Positions 16,144 to 25,772 are shown, counted from the first letter of the stretch. The stretch: DNA of 42,615 bases from an uncultured bacterium (GCA_905215615.1 CAJMQM010000001.1:1-42615), one strand, 5' to 3'. Made by a program: numbers and translations. Notes: generated by a model from the sequence alone, not told the origin.

Positions 16144-16375
16144 TTGACTTATAGATTTAAAAATGATATTATCGTTCTAGTAGTATAAAATAAGTAGAAC
16201 GAAATATTCTACAAAAATCGACAAAAAAGTAACAAAGGAGCATTTGAAAATGACAAAGGCTAAAACTCTTGCAGGAGTACACACACTTATAACTTTATAG
16301 AAATAAAAGAAGGTAGCAATACCTTTATTTGTAATATAGAAATGACAGACTATTGTTAAAATAGGCTGTCATTTT
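16144..16375 (+). promoter_or_regulatory. Structured leader RNA with terminator, possible riboswitch
   Basis: A good promoter (TTGACT 16144-16149, 17 bases, TATTAT 16167-16172) drives a leader of about 260 bases before the pilin-like gene. It contains a hairpin GTAGAA/TTCTAC (16194-16212), the conserved-looking stretch ATGACAAAGGCTAAAAC followed by an ACTC/GAGT stem, a hairpin 16301-16330 with GGTA-GCAA-TACC closed by a GNRA tetraloop, and an intrinsic terminator at 16341-16375 (AATGACAG/CTGTCATT plus T-run). A terminator before the gene implies control by attenuation. The order AAAGGC...AAA, small stem, GGTAGC...TACC partly resembles the c-di-GMP-I (GEMM-I) riboswitch as I recall it, but the GCAAAGC core is not evident. 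Confidence 0.5.
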
Positions 16376-16442
16376 TGGGTGTATGAGGAAAATTTTACAA
16401 GAGAAGTTCGGAAAACTGAGCTTAGGAAGGAGCATATAAATT

Positions 16443-17424
16443 ATGAAAAACAAAGGAGTAACACTAATGTCTTTAGTAGTAACAATTACAGTATTACTAA
16501 TATTAACAAGCATAACTCTAGCATCAGTGTTTGGAAAACGGAGGGATGATAGATAAATCACAGGAAACAGCCAATATAACAAATGGGCAGATAACAAATG
16601 ACCAAGAAGAATTAAATAGCTTGTATGAAGACTTAGAAGATGCAATGAATAAAATAGAAAGTGACGGAAGCTATAGTGAAGAAAAAGGAGTAAATACACC
16701 AGACTTAAGTGGCGGAAGATTAGCACCAATAAGATGGAACGGAGAAAAATGGGTAAGAGCAAAAACAGTAGATGAGTGGTATAGTTATACAAGTGAAGAT
16801 AAAAAGTGGGCAAATGCAGTAGTAGGTGCAAAATTTAATGCAGATGGAACATTAGATGAAACAAGTAAGTATAGTATGTTTGTGTGGATACCAAGATATG
16901 CATATAGTATAACAAGTAGGTATCATCAAAGCGGAACAGATATAAATAGTGCAAGTGCTGGATCAGATGTGGGAACAACAAATGATTATACAAGTACACA
17001 AGGAATAGAAGCAAGTACAACAGGAAATATATATGGAATATACGATATGAGCGGAGGAGCATGGGAAAAAGTAGCAGCATATGTAGACAATGGAAATAGC
17101 AATTTAACAAGTAATGGAAGTAGCTTGATAAATGGAGAAAGTTACACAAAAGATGTATATGCCATGGGAAGTACAGATACACACTTAGATAACTACACAG
17201 CGGCAGCAAGTAAATATGGCGATGCAGTATATGAGACGAGCAGTAAATCTAATGGAAACTATTCGTGGAATAGCGATTACACTTATTTTCCTTTCGATAC
17301 TCATCCATTCTTATTATGTGGAGGATATTATACAGGTGGTACAGGTGCTGGACTATTCTATTTTAGTAATGGTCACGGAGGTAGTGGTAATGCCACTTTC
17401 CGCCCAGTACTAGCACCAAATTAA
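16443..17424 (+). pseudogene. Pilin-like protein with FGE/C-type-lectin-like tail, frameshifted
   Basis: ATG 16443 (AGGAAGGAG upstream) opens a type IV pilin-like N-terminus, MKNKGVTLMSLVVTITVLLI, but the frame stops at 16556. The other frame, open from 16531 to 17424, continues it. Adding one base in the AAAA run at 16535-16538 would restore ...SVFGKNGGMIDKSQ..., a common continuation in this class. The second part has WNGEKWVRAKTVDEW, FVWIPRYAYSIT, GNIYGIYDMSGGAWEKVAAY and the C-terminal FRPVLAPN, features of the FGE-sulfatase/C-type-lectin-like domain seen in surface proteins. Compared with relatives I remember, the segment between ITSRYHQSGTD and NDYTSTQGIEAS looks shortened. Could be a decayed gene, a phase-variable gene or an assembly error. 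Confidence 0.75.
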
Positions 17425-17441
17425 GTAAGGTTATTATTGGC

Positions 17442-17484
17442 AAAACTTCTATATGATACAAAAATATTATATAGAAGTTTTTTT
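17442..17484 (+). terminator. Intrinsic terminator after the pilin-like gene
   Basis: Stem AAAACTTCTATAT / ATATAGAAGTTTT with a 14-base loop and a T-run. Confidence 0.85.
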
Positions 17485-17952
17485 AAATACATAATACTAT
17501 GTAAAATAATAATATTAATATATCTTACGGCAATAAGCGAAATAGAGTTTAAAAGAAATTTTAGACTCTATTTTATTTGTTACTTGTATTTATTTATCTA
17601 TAACATTTTATTATGTACAATCCTATAATAACCTTAAATATATGCTATTGTAAACTAAATTAAAAGCAATGTATATGTTATAACTATATGCTACATTTTA
17701 TTCTAAAAAAGCTTTTATCCTCATTTCCGTAGCCATTTTAAGATTTAGTAAAACAAATATAAAATATTGTATAAAAAAATGTAAAATAAAAGTAAAAAAT
17801 GAAATATTTTGCTTACACTTAGAATTCCCGTAGTTACACGAAAATTACTATGTAATTATATGGAAAGAATATATATTGAAAAGCTTAAAAAAATAAGCTA
17901 ATATAGAATTATATAATAATATTTTTAGCTAAAAGGGAAAAGGTGTAAGATT
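17485..17952. other. Intergenic region upstream of the giant surface protein
   Basis: 468 bases without a convincing gene. A second terminator-like hairpin lies at 17541-17574 (AATAGAGTTTAAAA / TTTTAGACTCTATT, loop GAAA). Near the giant gene there is a short inverted repeat AGCTTA / TAAGCT at 17882-17900. An open stretch at 17437-17628 is AT-rich and overlaps both hairpins, so it is not taken as a gene. No clear promoter or known riboswitch was found. Confidence 0.4.
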
Positions 17953-20900
17953 ATGGAGAAAAAGAAAAATTATGTGTCTAAATTTATTTTTGTAATTTTC
18001 TTGGCAATTATTATCATGCTTTCATATGCAAGAGAAATTTTGGCATTAGATGGAACAGAAGAAAATAAGGCCGAGGAAACAATAAAATACACAGCAGAGG
18101 TACAGGAGTATTCAGAAGATTATAAAAAATGGTTGGAGCTACCAGATGAAGAAAAAGAAAATACTATTCAGCCAAGCCATTATTATACTTCATATTACCC
18201 ATCATCAAGTAATTTATATAGAATAGATAGAGATACGTTACAAGGAAACTTTAATGCAGTGGCACTAGCTACTACATTACCTTCTTATGATTTAAGAGAT
18301 TACATAGACATAAATGTAAAAAACCAATTAAATACACAAACTTGTTGGACTTTCCCTTTAATTAGTGAAATAGAAACAAACATTAGCTTATCAAGAGGCT
18401 ATACATCACCTGTATTTTCTGTTAGACATATGGAATATGGAACATCAAAAACTTTCTTGGATGGAACTAACCAATATGGTTATAACAGAGAAGTAGGAAG
18501 TGGTGGAAATAGCTATATAGGTATGAGTTATATGGCAAGCGGAAGAGGACCAGTACTTGAAACAGATATGCCATTTGTTAATTCAGAAGAAAAAGTTAAT
18601 TTATCTGAAATAGATAAACAAGCAGGACAACATTTAGAAAATTATGTAAGATTTCCAAGTATTAGAAAAGAGATTTCAAATGGAGTTACAACATATAAAG
18701 ATGCAAAAGGAAACATACTTACAGATGCAAATGTAGAAGATATTAGACAACAAATAAAAGAACATGTTATAGCATATGGTGGAGTTAGTGCTAATACTAA
18801 TTCAAGTCAAACTCAATTCTTTAATAATGTATCTCCAATACTTGCAACTGCATATTATTGTGATGATACTACTATTACACAAGACCACTTAGTTACTATA
18901 GTAGGTTGGGATGATGATTATTCAAAAGAAAACTTTAATGCGTCACATAGACCATCAAAAGATGGAGCATGGTTAGTACTTAACTCATATGGTACAGGAT
19001 TTAATGGAGGTTACTACTATATTTCATATGAAGATGTAATGGTAGAAAAAGAAAATACAGGTACAGTTTTAGTATCAGATAAAGATTATAAAAATATATA
19101 CCAATATGATAACTTAGGTTCTAATGTAAATATTGGACTAAATGGTAATGATGCACCACTTTCTACAGTATATGTTGCAAATGTATTTACAAAACAAGAT
19201 AGTGGAGAAGAATACTTAAGCGAAGTAGGTATTCATAGTGTATCAAACTGCACAGTAGATGTATATGTTAATACAACAGGAGCACTAGATACAACAGGTG
19301 CAACTTTAGTTGCTACTGGATTAAATATGCAAGAAGAATATAGAACAGTAAAAATTACAAACCCAATAACACTTACAAATAATCAATTTGCAATTATAGT
19401 AAAATATACATCAGTAGATGGGTCACAAGTAAGAATTCCATTAGAAGCAAAAACAGATGATGACCCAAAATGGGACACGGCAACTGCAAATGCAAACGAA
19501 GGTTATGTTTCTGCAACAGGAACTAGCTCATGGCAAGATGTTACAGGAATAAGCATAAACGGAATAACAAACCAAAGTATTTGTGTTAAAGCATTTACTA
19601 AAGATGCAGATAATGCAGGACCTACAATAACATTTGAAACAAATGGAAGTACAACATATAAAAGAACACAAGGTACAAAAGTAACAGTTACAGATCCAAG
19701 TGGAGTAAACAATTCTACATTAAGATATGTATGGACACAAAGTACATCTCAACCAATTGATAGTGAATTTGCAGATATGTATACAAATGAAAGCGTAGTT
19801 TCTAATAGTACAGAAACAGGAAACAATTGGTACTTATGGGTTGTAGCAAAAGACTTGCAAGGAAATACAACATATGCAAGAACAGAGGCTTTCTATTTAG
19901 ATAATACTCCTCCGACAATACCAACAATAACAAGTAATGCACAAAATAATGTTTATACAAAAGATAATGCTATTATAACTATCAATGGTTCTACAGCATT
20001 AAGTGGAATAGCAAAATATCAGTATAGCTTAAATAACGGAACTACTTGGAACGATGTAAATGGAGCAATAGAAATTAGCAAAAGTGGAACATACCAAATA
20101 AAAGCAAGGGCAGTTAGTAATGTTGGCTTAACAGGAGCAGTAAGCGACACATATATTATTAAAATAGATAAAGATGCACCAAAAGTAACAGGTGTAGAAG
20201 AAGGAGAAAAATATAAAGAAGCTACACCAGTTGTAGAAGATGATACAGAAGTAATAGCAACAATTCAAAAAGATGGAGAAGAAGAAAAAGCATACCCTAT
20301 AGAAGATGGACAAGGAGAGCCAATTACAGAAGATGGAGATTATACATTAAGAGTAGAAGACGAACTTGGAAATGAAACAATAATTCATTTTACAATTGAT
20401 GCTACAGGACCAGTAATTAGCTTTAATCCAAATGGAAATACAACATACAAAAAGAGTCAAAGCAGTATAATAACAGTTACAGACGAAAATAGTGATGTAG
20501 ATGCAACTACTTTAAAATACAAATGGGTACGTAATGCTACATATTTATATGAAAGTATGTTTGATACAGATTCAACAGCATTTGCAAGTGGAGATACAGC
20601 TACAATAAGCGAGGGCTCTGGCAATGATTATAATTTAGTTGTTATTGCAAAAGATAGTTTAGGAAATGTTACAATAGAAAAAAGTAATCCATTTTACCTA
20701 GATAATGCAAAACCAACTGCACCAAACATTGATGGTAGTGTTGGTTCTGGAGATTCTACAAACCAAGATGTTAGAGTTACAATTGGAGGAAGTACAGCAT
20801 TAAGTGGTATAAAGAAATATCAATATAGTTTAGATGGTGGAGCAACTTGGACAGATATAAATGAAGGAGAATCATTTAACCTTACAGAATCAGGAACACA

Positions 20901-23900
20901 TAGAATTATAGCAAGAGCAATAAACAACTTAGATACGATAGGAGAAACATTACAAGAATATGTTGTAACAATTAGCAAAACTTCACCAGTAATTAACTTT
21001 AACCCAAATGGAAATAAACTATATAAAAGGTCACAGTCAAGTACAATTACAGTTACGCACTCTGAAGAAATAGACAATAGCAGTTTACACTATATATGGA
21101 GTCAATCTACAGAGACACCAAGTGAAAGCGAAATTACACAAAAATATATACAAGGTGAAACTGTAACAAAAAATACAGATAGTGGTGTATGGTATATTTG
21201 GGCAATGGCAAAAGATATTCTTGGAAATACATCAATTACAAGAAGTGAAGGTTTCTATTTAGATAATGAAGTGCCACCACCTCCAACAATAACAAGTAAT
21301 GCACCAAATGGAGTTTATACAGGAGAAGATGCTACAGTTAAAATCTCAGGAAGTAGCAGTCCAAGTGGAATACAAAAATATAAATATAGCTTAGATAATC
21401 AAGTTACATGGACAGATGGTGATTCACTAGTATTTAATAAAGATGGAATTTACATAATATATGCAGTTGCTGTTAACAATGTTGGTAGAACTGGAGAAGT
21501 GTCAGATCCATATGTAATAAAAATTGATAAAACAGCACCAAAAGTAACAGGGGTAGAAGAAGGAGAAAAATATCAGAAAGCAACACCAGTAATAGAAGAT
21601 TCTACAGAAGTAGAGATAGAGTTAAGAAAAGATGGCGAAGTAGTACCTTATAAAGAGGGAGACGAAATAACAGAAGATGGTGAATATACTATTAAAGTAA
21701 CAGACGAGTTTGATAATAGTACAATTATTAACTTTATTATAGATTCTACACCACCAACAGTAACTTTTGAACCAAATGGAAATAATACATGGGCAAAAGA
21801 ACAGAGCACAAAAGTAACAGTAACAGATGAATATGGAGTAGACGAATCAACATTAAGATATAAATGGACACAAAGTGTACAAGTACTAACAGAAGAAACA
21901 TTTATGCCAGATTCAAGTCCATTTACAAATGGAACTAATATAACAAAAGATGGAGTAAGTGGAGATAATTGGTATTTATGGGTATATGCTAAAGATTTAC
22001 AAGGAAATATGGCATTAGTTAAAACAGCTAGATTTTGCTTAGACAATGGAATACCACCAGCACCAGATATTACAGCAAGTGTAAATAATGGTGGAAAGAG
22101 TAGTGAAGATATTACATTTAATATTAGTGGAAGTAGTAGTTTAAGTGGAATAGCCAAATATCAATATAGCTTAAATGGAGGAACAACTTGGACAGATGTT
22201 AATTTAGGAGAAACTGTAACATTAGATACTACAGGAATTTACACTATAACAGCAAGGGCAGTAAATAATGTTGGAACAGAAGGTTATGTAACAGAACAAT
22301 ATATAGTAACAGTAGATAAAGAAGGAGCAACTATTAGCTTTAATCCAAATGGAAATACTAAATTTGCTAGAATACAAAGCACAGCTGTAACAGTAGAATC
22401 AGTAGTAGGAATTGCTAATAATGGATTAAAATATTTGTGGAGTACAAAAGAAACTGGAGTTACACCAGCAGAGTTCACACAGTCATTTAGTAATAATCAA
22501 ACTATAACTAGAAATACTGGAAGTGGAATATGGTACTTATGGATTTCTGCAACAGATAGTGCAGGGGCAAATAAAATAGTAAGAAGTGAAGGCTTTAATT
22601 TAGACAATGACATACCAAATGCACCAACAATAACATCAAGCACAAGTTCAGGAAGCGTTATAAGCGAAAACTTAGAATTTACTTTAAGTGGAAGTACAAG
22701 CCCAAGCGGAATAGCAAAATATCAGTATAGCTTAGATAATGGTACAACTTGGAGTGATGCCTCAGCAGAAGGAAAAGTTGTAATAGAAAAATCAGGAAAA
22801 TATCAAATAAAAGCAAGAGCTGTAAACAATGTAGATACAATAGGAAGAGTATCAGTAACTGCTTATGAGGTAACAATAGATAAATCACCTTTAAATGTTA
22901 CAATTACACCTAATGAAAATGCTACATATCAAAAATTGCAGTCTACACAAGTAAGTGTAGAAACAAGCAACGAAATAGTAACTTTAAAATACTTATGGAG
23001 TCAAAAAGAAAATGGTGTGCAAGTAAACGAAATAACAAATAATTTTACAAACAACCAAGTTATAACAAAAGACACAGAAAGTGGACCATGGTATTTATGG
23101 GTACTAGTAGAAGATAACGTAGGAAAACAAGTAATAAAAAATAGTGGTGCATTTTACTTAGATAACGAAATTCCAGAGGCACCAATAGTAACAAAAAATG
23201 TAGATACAGTAAATGATACAGTAGAAGTTAATATTAGTGGAAGCTCAAGTCCAAGTGGAATAGCCAAATATCAATATACATTAGATAATGGAGAAACATG
23301 GAAGGACTTAGCAAAAGGAGAAACTCTAATATTAAACGAAATTGGTGACTATGAATTTCTAGCAAGGGCAGTAAATAATGTTGGTACAAATGGTAGAACA
23401 ACAGATATGGAAGTAATAGAAGTTGTAACTAGAGTTCCATTAATTGAATTTATACCAAATGGAAATACGAAATATGAACATAGCCAAGCTACAAAAGTAA
23501 GAATTAGAAGTAGCATAGGATTAAATGAAGAAAGTTACTACTATTTATGGACAACACAAGAGGAAGGAATAACAGAAGAAAACATTATAAACAAATTAAC
23601 AAATAATGAAACATTAACAAAAGATGAAGAAAGTGGAATTTGGTACTTGTGGGTAATTGCAAAAAATGTGGATAATGAAGTATCAATTAAGAGAAGCGAA
23701 GGATTTTACTTAGACAATAACGATCCAATTATTGAGGGCGCAGAAGAAGGAAAAACTTATGAAGAAACAAAACTTTTAATAAAAGATGCTACAAGTAAGG
23801 TTACAACACAAGTGTTAAAAGATGGAAGAAAATATGCTTATGTAAAAACAAACCCAACAAGTGATGAAGAAATGGCATATATCGAACAAATTACACTAAA

Positions 23901-24726
23901 GCAAAGTGGGGTTTACCAAGTAACAGCAACAGACGAAGCTGGAAATACAGCAAGTATAAGCTTTGTAGTACAAGCAGGAGAAAAAGATGTTACAGGACCA
24001 ACTGTTAAGTTTACAACAAATGGTAATAAAGAATATGGAAAAGTACAAGAAACAGAAGTGGAAGTAGAAGACCCATCTGGAATTAACGAGGATAGTTTGT
24101 TATACATATGGTCAAAATCAGAAGAGCCACCAGAAAAAGATGAATTTGTAAATAAATTTAAAAATGGTGACAAAATTAGAAATAATAAAGATACAGGAAA
24201 AGTATATTTATGGATTTATGCAGAAGACAAACTAGGAAATGAAAGTATAATTAGAAGTGAACCTTTCTATTTGGATAACTCAACACCAAATCCACCAAAT
24301 ATTCATACAGATATTAAAGATGGAGAAAACACAGAAGATGATGTAGTTATAGAAGTAGATGGTGGAAAAACAGAAAGCGATGTAGAATATGAATATAGTA
24401 CAGATGATGGAAAAACATGGCACAAAGTAGAAGATGGAAAAGTTACAATAAAAGATGAGGGTACAACTACAATAATCTTTAGAACAGTAAACGAAGTAGG
24501 AACTGTAAGTGAACCAACTGAACCTTTAACATTTACAATAAAGAAAAATACAAACACAGACCCTAAGGGAAATGGAGGAAAAACAAACAATACTATAGAT
24601 AATACAACAGCAAAAGACCCAATACCTCAAACAGGTTTAGTTGCAAATACAATTTTAGTATTAATTATTGTATTAGGAGTTTCAGCAATAGTTATAGCAG
24701 TACGTTACTTTAAGATTAAACAATAA
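17953..24726 (+). CDS. Giant cell-wall-anchored C1A cysteine protease with Ig/OmpL47-like repeats
   Basis: 2257 residues. Signal peptide at 1-32, then a papain-type C1A domain: Gln125 and Cys131 in VKNQLNTQTCWTF, His312 in QDHLVTIVGWD and Asn344 in WLVLNSYGTGFNGGYY, all catalytic residues present. About residues 375-555 form a beta-rich domain like the lectin-like domain after the protease of Cwp84-type clostridial proteins. From about residue 556 to 2195 runs an array of three Ig-like module types. The C-terminus has IPQTG (2224-2228), a membrane span and a basic tail, an LPXTG-like sortase signal, so the protein should be covalently attached to the wall. GAAAAGGTG precedes the ATG. Likely a surface protease or adhesin; substrate unknown. 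No sortase lies in the window. Confidence 0.9.
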   Translation: MEKKKNYVSKFIFVIFLAIIIMLSYAREILALDGTEENKAEETIKYTAEVQEYSEDYKKWLELPDEEKENTIQPSHYYTSYYPSSSNLYRIDRDTLQGNFNAVALATTLPSYDLRDYIDINVKNQLNTQTCWTFPLISEIETNISLSRGYTSPVFSVRHMEYGTSKTFLDGTNQYGYNREVGSGGNSYIGMSYMASGRGPVLETDMPFVNSEEKVNLSEIDKQAGQHLENYVRFPSIRKEISNGVTTYKDAKGNILTDANVEDIRQQIKEHVIAYGGVSANTNSSQTQFFNNVSPILATAYYCDDTTITQDHLVTIVGWDDDYSKENFNASHRPSKDGAWLVLNSYGTGFNGGYYYISYEDVMVEKENTGTVLVSDKDYKNIYQYDNLGSNVNIGLNGNDAPLSTVYVANVFTKQDSGEEYLSEVGIHSVSNCTVDVYVNTTGALDTTGATLVATGLNMQEEYRTVKITNPITLTNNQFAIIVKYTSVDGSQVRIPLEAKTDDDPKWDTATANANEGYVSATGTSSWQDVTGISINGITNQSICVKAFTKDADNAGPTITFETNGSTTYKRTQGTKVTVTDPSGVNNSTLRYVWTQSTSQPIDSEFADMYTNESVVSNSTETGNNWYLWVVAKDLQGNTTYARTEAFYLDNTPPTIPTITSNAQNNVYTKDNAIITINGSTALSGIAKYQYSLNNGTTWNDVNGAIEISKSGTYQIKARAVSNVGLTGAVSDTYIIKIDKDAPKVTGVEEGEKYKEATPVVEDDTEVIATIQKDGEEEKAYPIEDGQGEPITEDGDYTLRVEDELGNETIIHFTIDATGPVISFNPNGNTTYKKSQSSIITVTDENSDVDATTLKYKWVRNATYLYESMFDTDSTAFASGDTATISEGSGNDYNLVVIAKDSLGNVTIEKSNPFYLDNAKPTAPNIDGSVGSGDSTNQDVRVTIGGSTALSGIKKYQYSLDGGATWTDINEGESFNLTESGTHRIIARAINNLDTIGETLQEYVVTISKTSPVINFNPNGNKLYKRSQSSTITVTHSEEIDNSSLHYIWSQSTETPSESEITQKYIQGETVTKNTDSGVWYIWAMAKDILGNTSITRSEGFYLDNEVPPPPTITSNAPNGVYTGEDATVKISGSSSPSGIQKYKYSLDNQVTWTDGDSLVFNKDGIYIIYAVAVNNVGRTGEVSDPYVIKIDKTAPKVTGVEEGEKYQKATPVIEDSTEVEIELRKDGEVVPYKEGDEITEDGEYTIKVTDEFDNSTIINFIIDSTPPTVTFEPNGNNTWAKEQSTKVTVTDEYGVDESTLRYKWTQSVQVLTEETFMPDSSPFTNGTNITKDGVSGDNWYLWVYAKDLQGNMALVKTARFCLDNGIPPAPDITASVNNGGKSSEDITFNISGSSSLSGIAKYQYSLNGGTTWTDVNLGETVTLDTTGIYTITARAVNNVGTEGYVTEQYIVTVDKEGATISFNPNGNTKFARIQSTAVTVESVVGIANNGLKYLWSTKETGVTPAEFTQSFSNNQTITRNTGSGIWYLWISATDSAGANKIVRSEGFNLDNDIPNAPTITSSTSSGSVISENLEFTLSGSTSPSGIAKYQYSLDNGTTWSDASAEGKVVIEKSGKYQIKARAVNNVDTIGRVSVTAYEVTIDKSPLNVTITPNENATYQKLQSTQVSVETSNEIVTLKYLWSQKENGVQVNEITNNFTNNQVITKDTESGPWYLWVLVEDNVGKQVIKNSGAFYLDNEIPEAPIVTKNVDTVNDTVEVNISGSSSPSGIAKYQYTLDNGETWKDLAKGETLILNEIGDYEFLARAVNNVGTNGRTTDMEVIEVVTRVPLIEFIPNGNTKYEHSQATKVRIRSSIGLNEESYYYLWTTQEEGITEENIINKLTNNETLTKDEESGIWYLWVIAKNVDNEVSIKRSEGFYLDNNDPIIEGAEEGKTYEETKLLIKDATSKVTTQVLKDGRKYAYVKTNPTSDEEMAYIEQITLKQSGVYQVTATDEAGNTASISFVVQAGEKDVTGPTVKFTTNGNKEYGKVQETEVEVEDPSGINEDSLLYIWSKSEEPPEKDEFVNKFKNGDKIRNNKDTGKVYLWIYAEDKLGNESIIRSEPFYLDNSTPNPPNIHTDIKDGENTEDDVVIEVDGGKTESDVEYEYSTDDGKTWHKVEDGKVTIKDEGTTTIIFRTVNEVGTVSEPTEPLTFTIKKNTNTDPKGNGGKTNNTIDNTTAKDPIPQTGLVANTILVLIIVLGVSAIVIAVRYFKIKQ
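19618..24540 (+). repeat. Tandem Ig-like / OmpL47-like module array inside the surface protein
   Basis: Three module types recur. Module A (about 95 residues) starts like GPxIxFxPNGNxxYxRxQ and contains YxWxxS and WYLWV, ending in FYLDN; eight copies. Module B (about 90 residues) has GSxxxSGIAKYQYSLxxGxTW and ARAVNNVG, as in OmpL47-type domains; seven copies. Module C (starting APKVTGVEEGEKY or similar, about 75 residues) occurs after B1, B3 and A7. The copies differ at many positions, so the array is old rather than freshly amplified. Confidence 0.85.
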
Positions 24727-24808
24727 AACTCAAGAGTTATTTATAAATAAATTTTGGAAACTGTAAAATTAAATTCCAAAGTGTAAATAAATTTATAACA
24801 AATTTTAG

Positions 24809-24845
24809 AAAAGTGTTGCAATTGCAGCACTTTTTGTGTTATAAT
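24809..24845 (+). terminator. Terminator of the surface-protein gene overlapping the rpsB promoter
   Basis: Stem AAAAGTGTTGC / GCAGCACTTTT with loop AATT and a T-run (24809-24835). Within it TTGCAA (24816-24821) stands 18 bases before TATAAT (24840-24845), a good promoter for rpsB, so terminator and promoter share DNA. Confidence 0.75.
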
Positions 24846-24851
24846 AATAAA

Positions 24852-24956
24852 CGTTAAAAATACACACATATAGTTAGCATAAAATAGTGCTTGAATATCA
24901 AGTTGGTTTATGCGTACAAAGCTATATGGAGGAATAACTAAAAGGAGGAATTGAAA
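24852..24956 (+). promoter_or_regulatory. Structured 5' leader of rpsB
   Basis: The leader of about 105 bases has an outer stem GCATAAA (24877-24883) / TTTATGC (24907-24913) enclosing an inner hairpin CTTGA (24890-24894) / TCAAG (24898-24902), then two GGAGG motifs, the second being the ribosome binding site of rpsB. Ribosomal protein operons are often autoregulated through such leaders; for S2 in this group this is inference. Confidence 0.4.
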
Positions 24957-25751
24957 ATGTCAGTAGTTGCAATGAAACAATTACTAGAAGCAGGTGTTCA
25001 CTTTGGACATCAAACAAGAAGATGGAACCCAAAAATGGCTGAATATATATTCCAAGCTAGAAATGGTATCCACATTATTGACTTACAAAAGTCATCAAAA
25101 AAATTAGATGAAGCTTACGATTTCTTAAAAAATCAAGCTGAAGAAGGAAAAACAGTTCTATTTGTAGGAACAAAGAAACAAGCACAAGAGTGTGCTAAAG
25201 AAGCTGCAGAAAAATGCGGTATGTACTATGTTAATCAAAGATGGTTAGGAGGAACTTTAACAAACTTCAAAACTATCAGAAACAGAATTAAAAGATTAAC
25301 AGACATAGAAAAAATGCAAGAAGATGGAACTTTTGAAGTTTTACCAAAGAAAGAAGTTATACTTCTAAAGAAAGAAATGGAAAAACTTGAAAAGAACCTT
25401 GGTGGAATTAAAGAAATGACAGAACTACCAGGAGTTATGTTTGTTGTAGACCCTAACAAAGAAAGAATAGCTATATTAGAAGCTAGAAAATTAGGAATAC
25501 CAGTTATAGGTTTAGTAGACACAAACTGTAATCCAGAAGATGTAGACTATGCTATTCCAGGAAACGACGATGCTATTCGTGCTGTTAAATTAATAATGGA
25601 TGTAATGGCAAATGCTGTTATAGAAGGAAGGCAAGGTGAATCTATGGAACAAGAAGTAGATGCACAAGAACAAATAGCAGAAGAAGCTAAACCAGAAAGT
25701 ATGGAAGAAGTTGTAGCTGCAGAAGAAAATTCTGAAGAAGATAATAAATAA
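24957..25751 (+). CDS. rpsB: 30S ribosomal protein S2
   Basis: Small-subunit ribosomal protein. It begins MSVVAMKQLLEAGVHFGHQTRRWNPKM and carries QRWLGGTLTNFKTI, DPNKERIAILEARKLGIPVIGLVDTNCNPEDVDYAIPGNDDAIRAV, all typical of S2. 264 residues, with an acidic C-terminal tail of about 40 residues beyond the core. ATG 24957 is chosen over TTG 24951, with AAAGGAGG upstream. Followed by tsf, the usual bacterial order. Confidence 0.97.
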   Translation: MSVVAMKQLLEAGVHFGHQTRRWNPKMAEYIFQARNGIHIIDLQKSSKKLDEAYDFLKNQAEEGKTVLFVGTKKQAQECAKEAAEKCGMYYVNQRWLGGTLTNFKTIRNRIKRLTDIEKMQEDGTFEVLPKKEVILLKKEMEKLEKNLGGIKEMTELPGVMFVVDPNKERIAILEARKLGIPVIGLVDTNCNPEDVDYAIPGNDDAIRAVKLIMDVMANAVIEGRQGESMEQEVDAQEQIAEEAKPESMEEVVAAEENSEEDNK

Positions 25752-25772
25752 TTTTAGAATAAATATAAAGGA

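Noticed and set aside
16250..16300. Possible 16-residue leader peptide (MTKAKTLAGVHTLITL) with AAAGGAG upstream
   Set aside because: It overlaps the conserved-looking core of the structured leader RNA; the GGAG and ATG are more simply explained as RNA structure, and there is no coding signal.
16325..16831. 168-codon minus-strand open frame across the pilin-like gene
   Set aside because: Leu/His-rich antisense shadow, typical of reversed AT-rich coding sequence.
16900..17424. Active diversity-generating retroelement
   Set aside because: No reverse transcriptase or template repeat is visible in the window; only the domain type is suggestive.
17437..17628. 63-codon open frame after the pilin-like gene
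   Set aside because: AT-rich, hydrophobic low-complexity, no ribosome binding site, and it spans two terminator hairpins.
21648..22157. 169-codon minus-strand open frame inside the giant gene
   Set aside because: Shadow of the repeats; similar frames recur at the equivalent place in other copies.
19618..24540. CRISPR-like or recent tandem DNA repeat
   Set aside because: The repeats are protein modules of 75-95 residues with diverged DNA, not short identical direct repeats with spacers.
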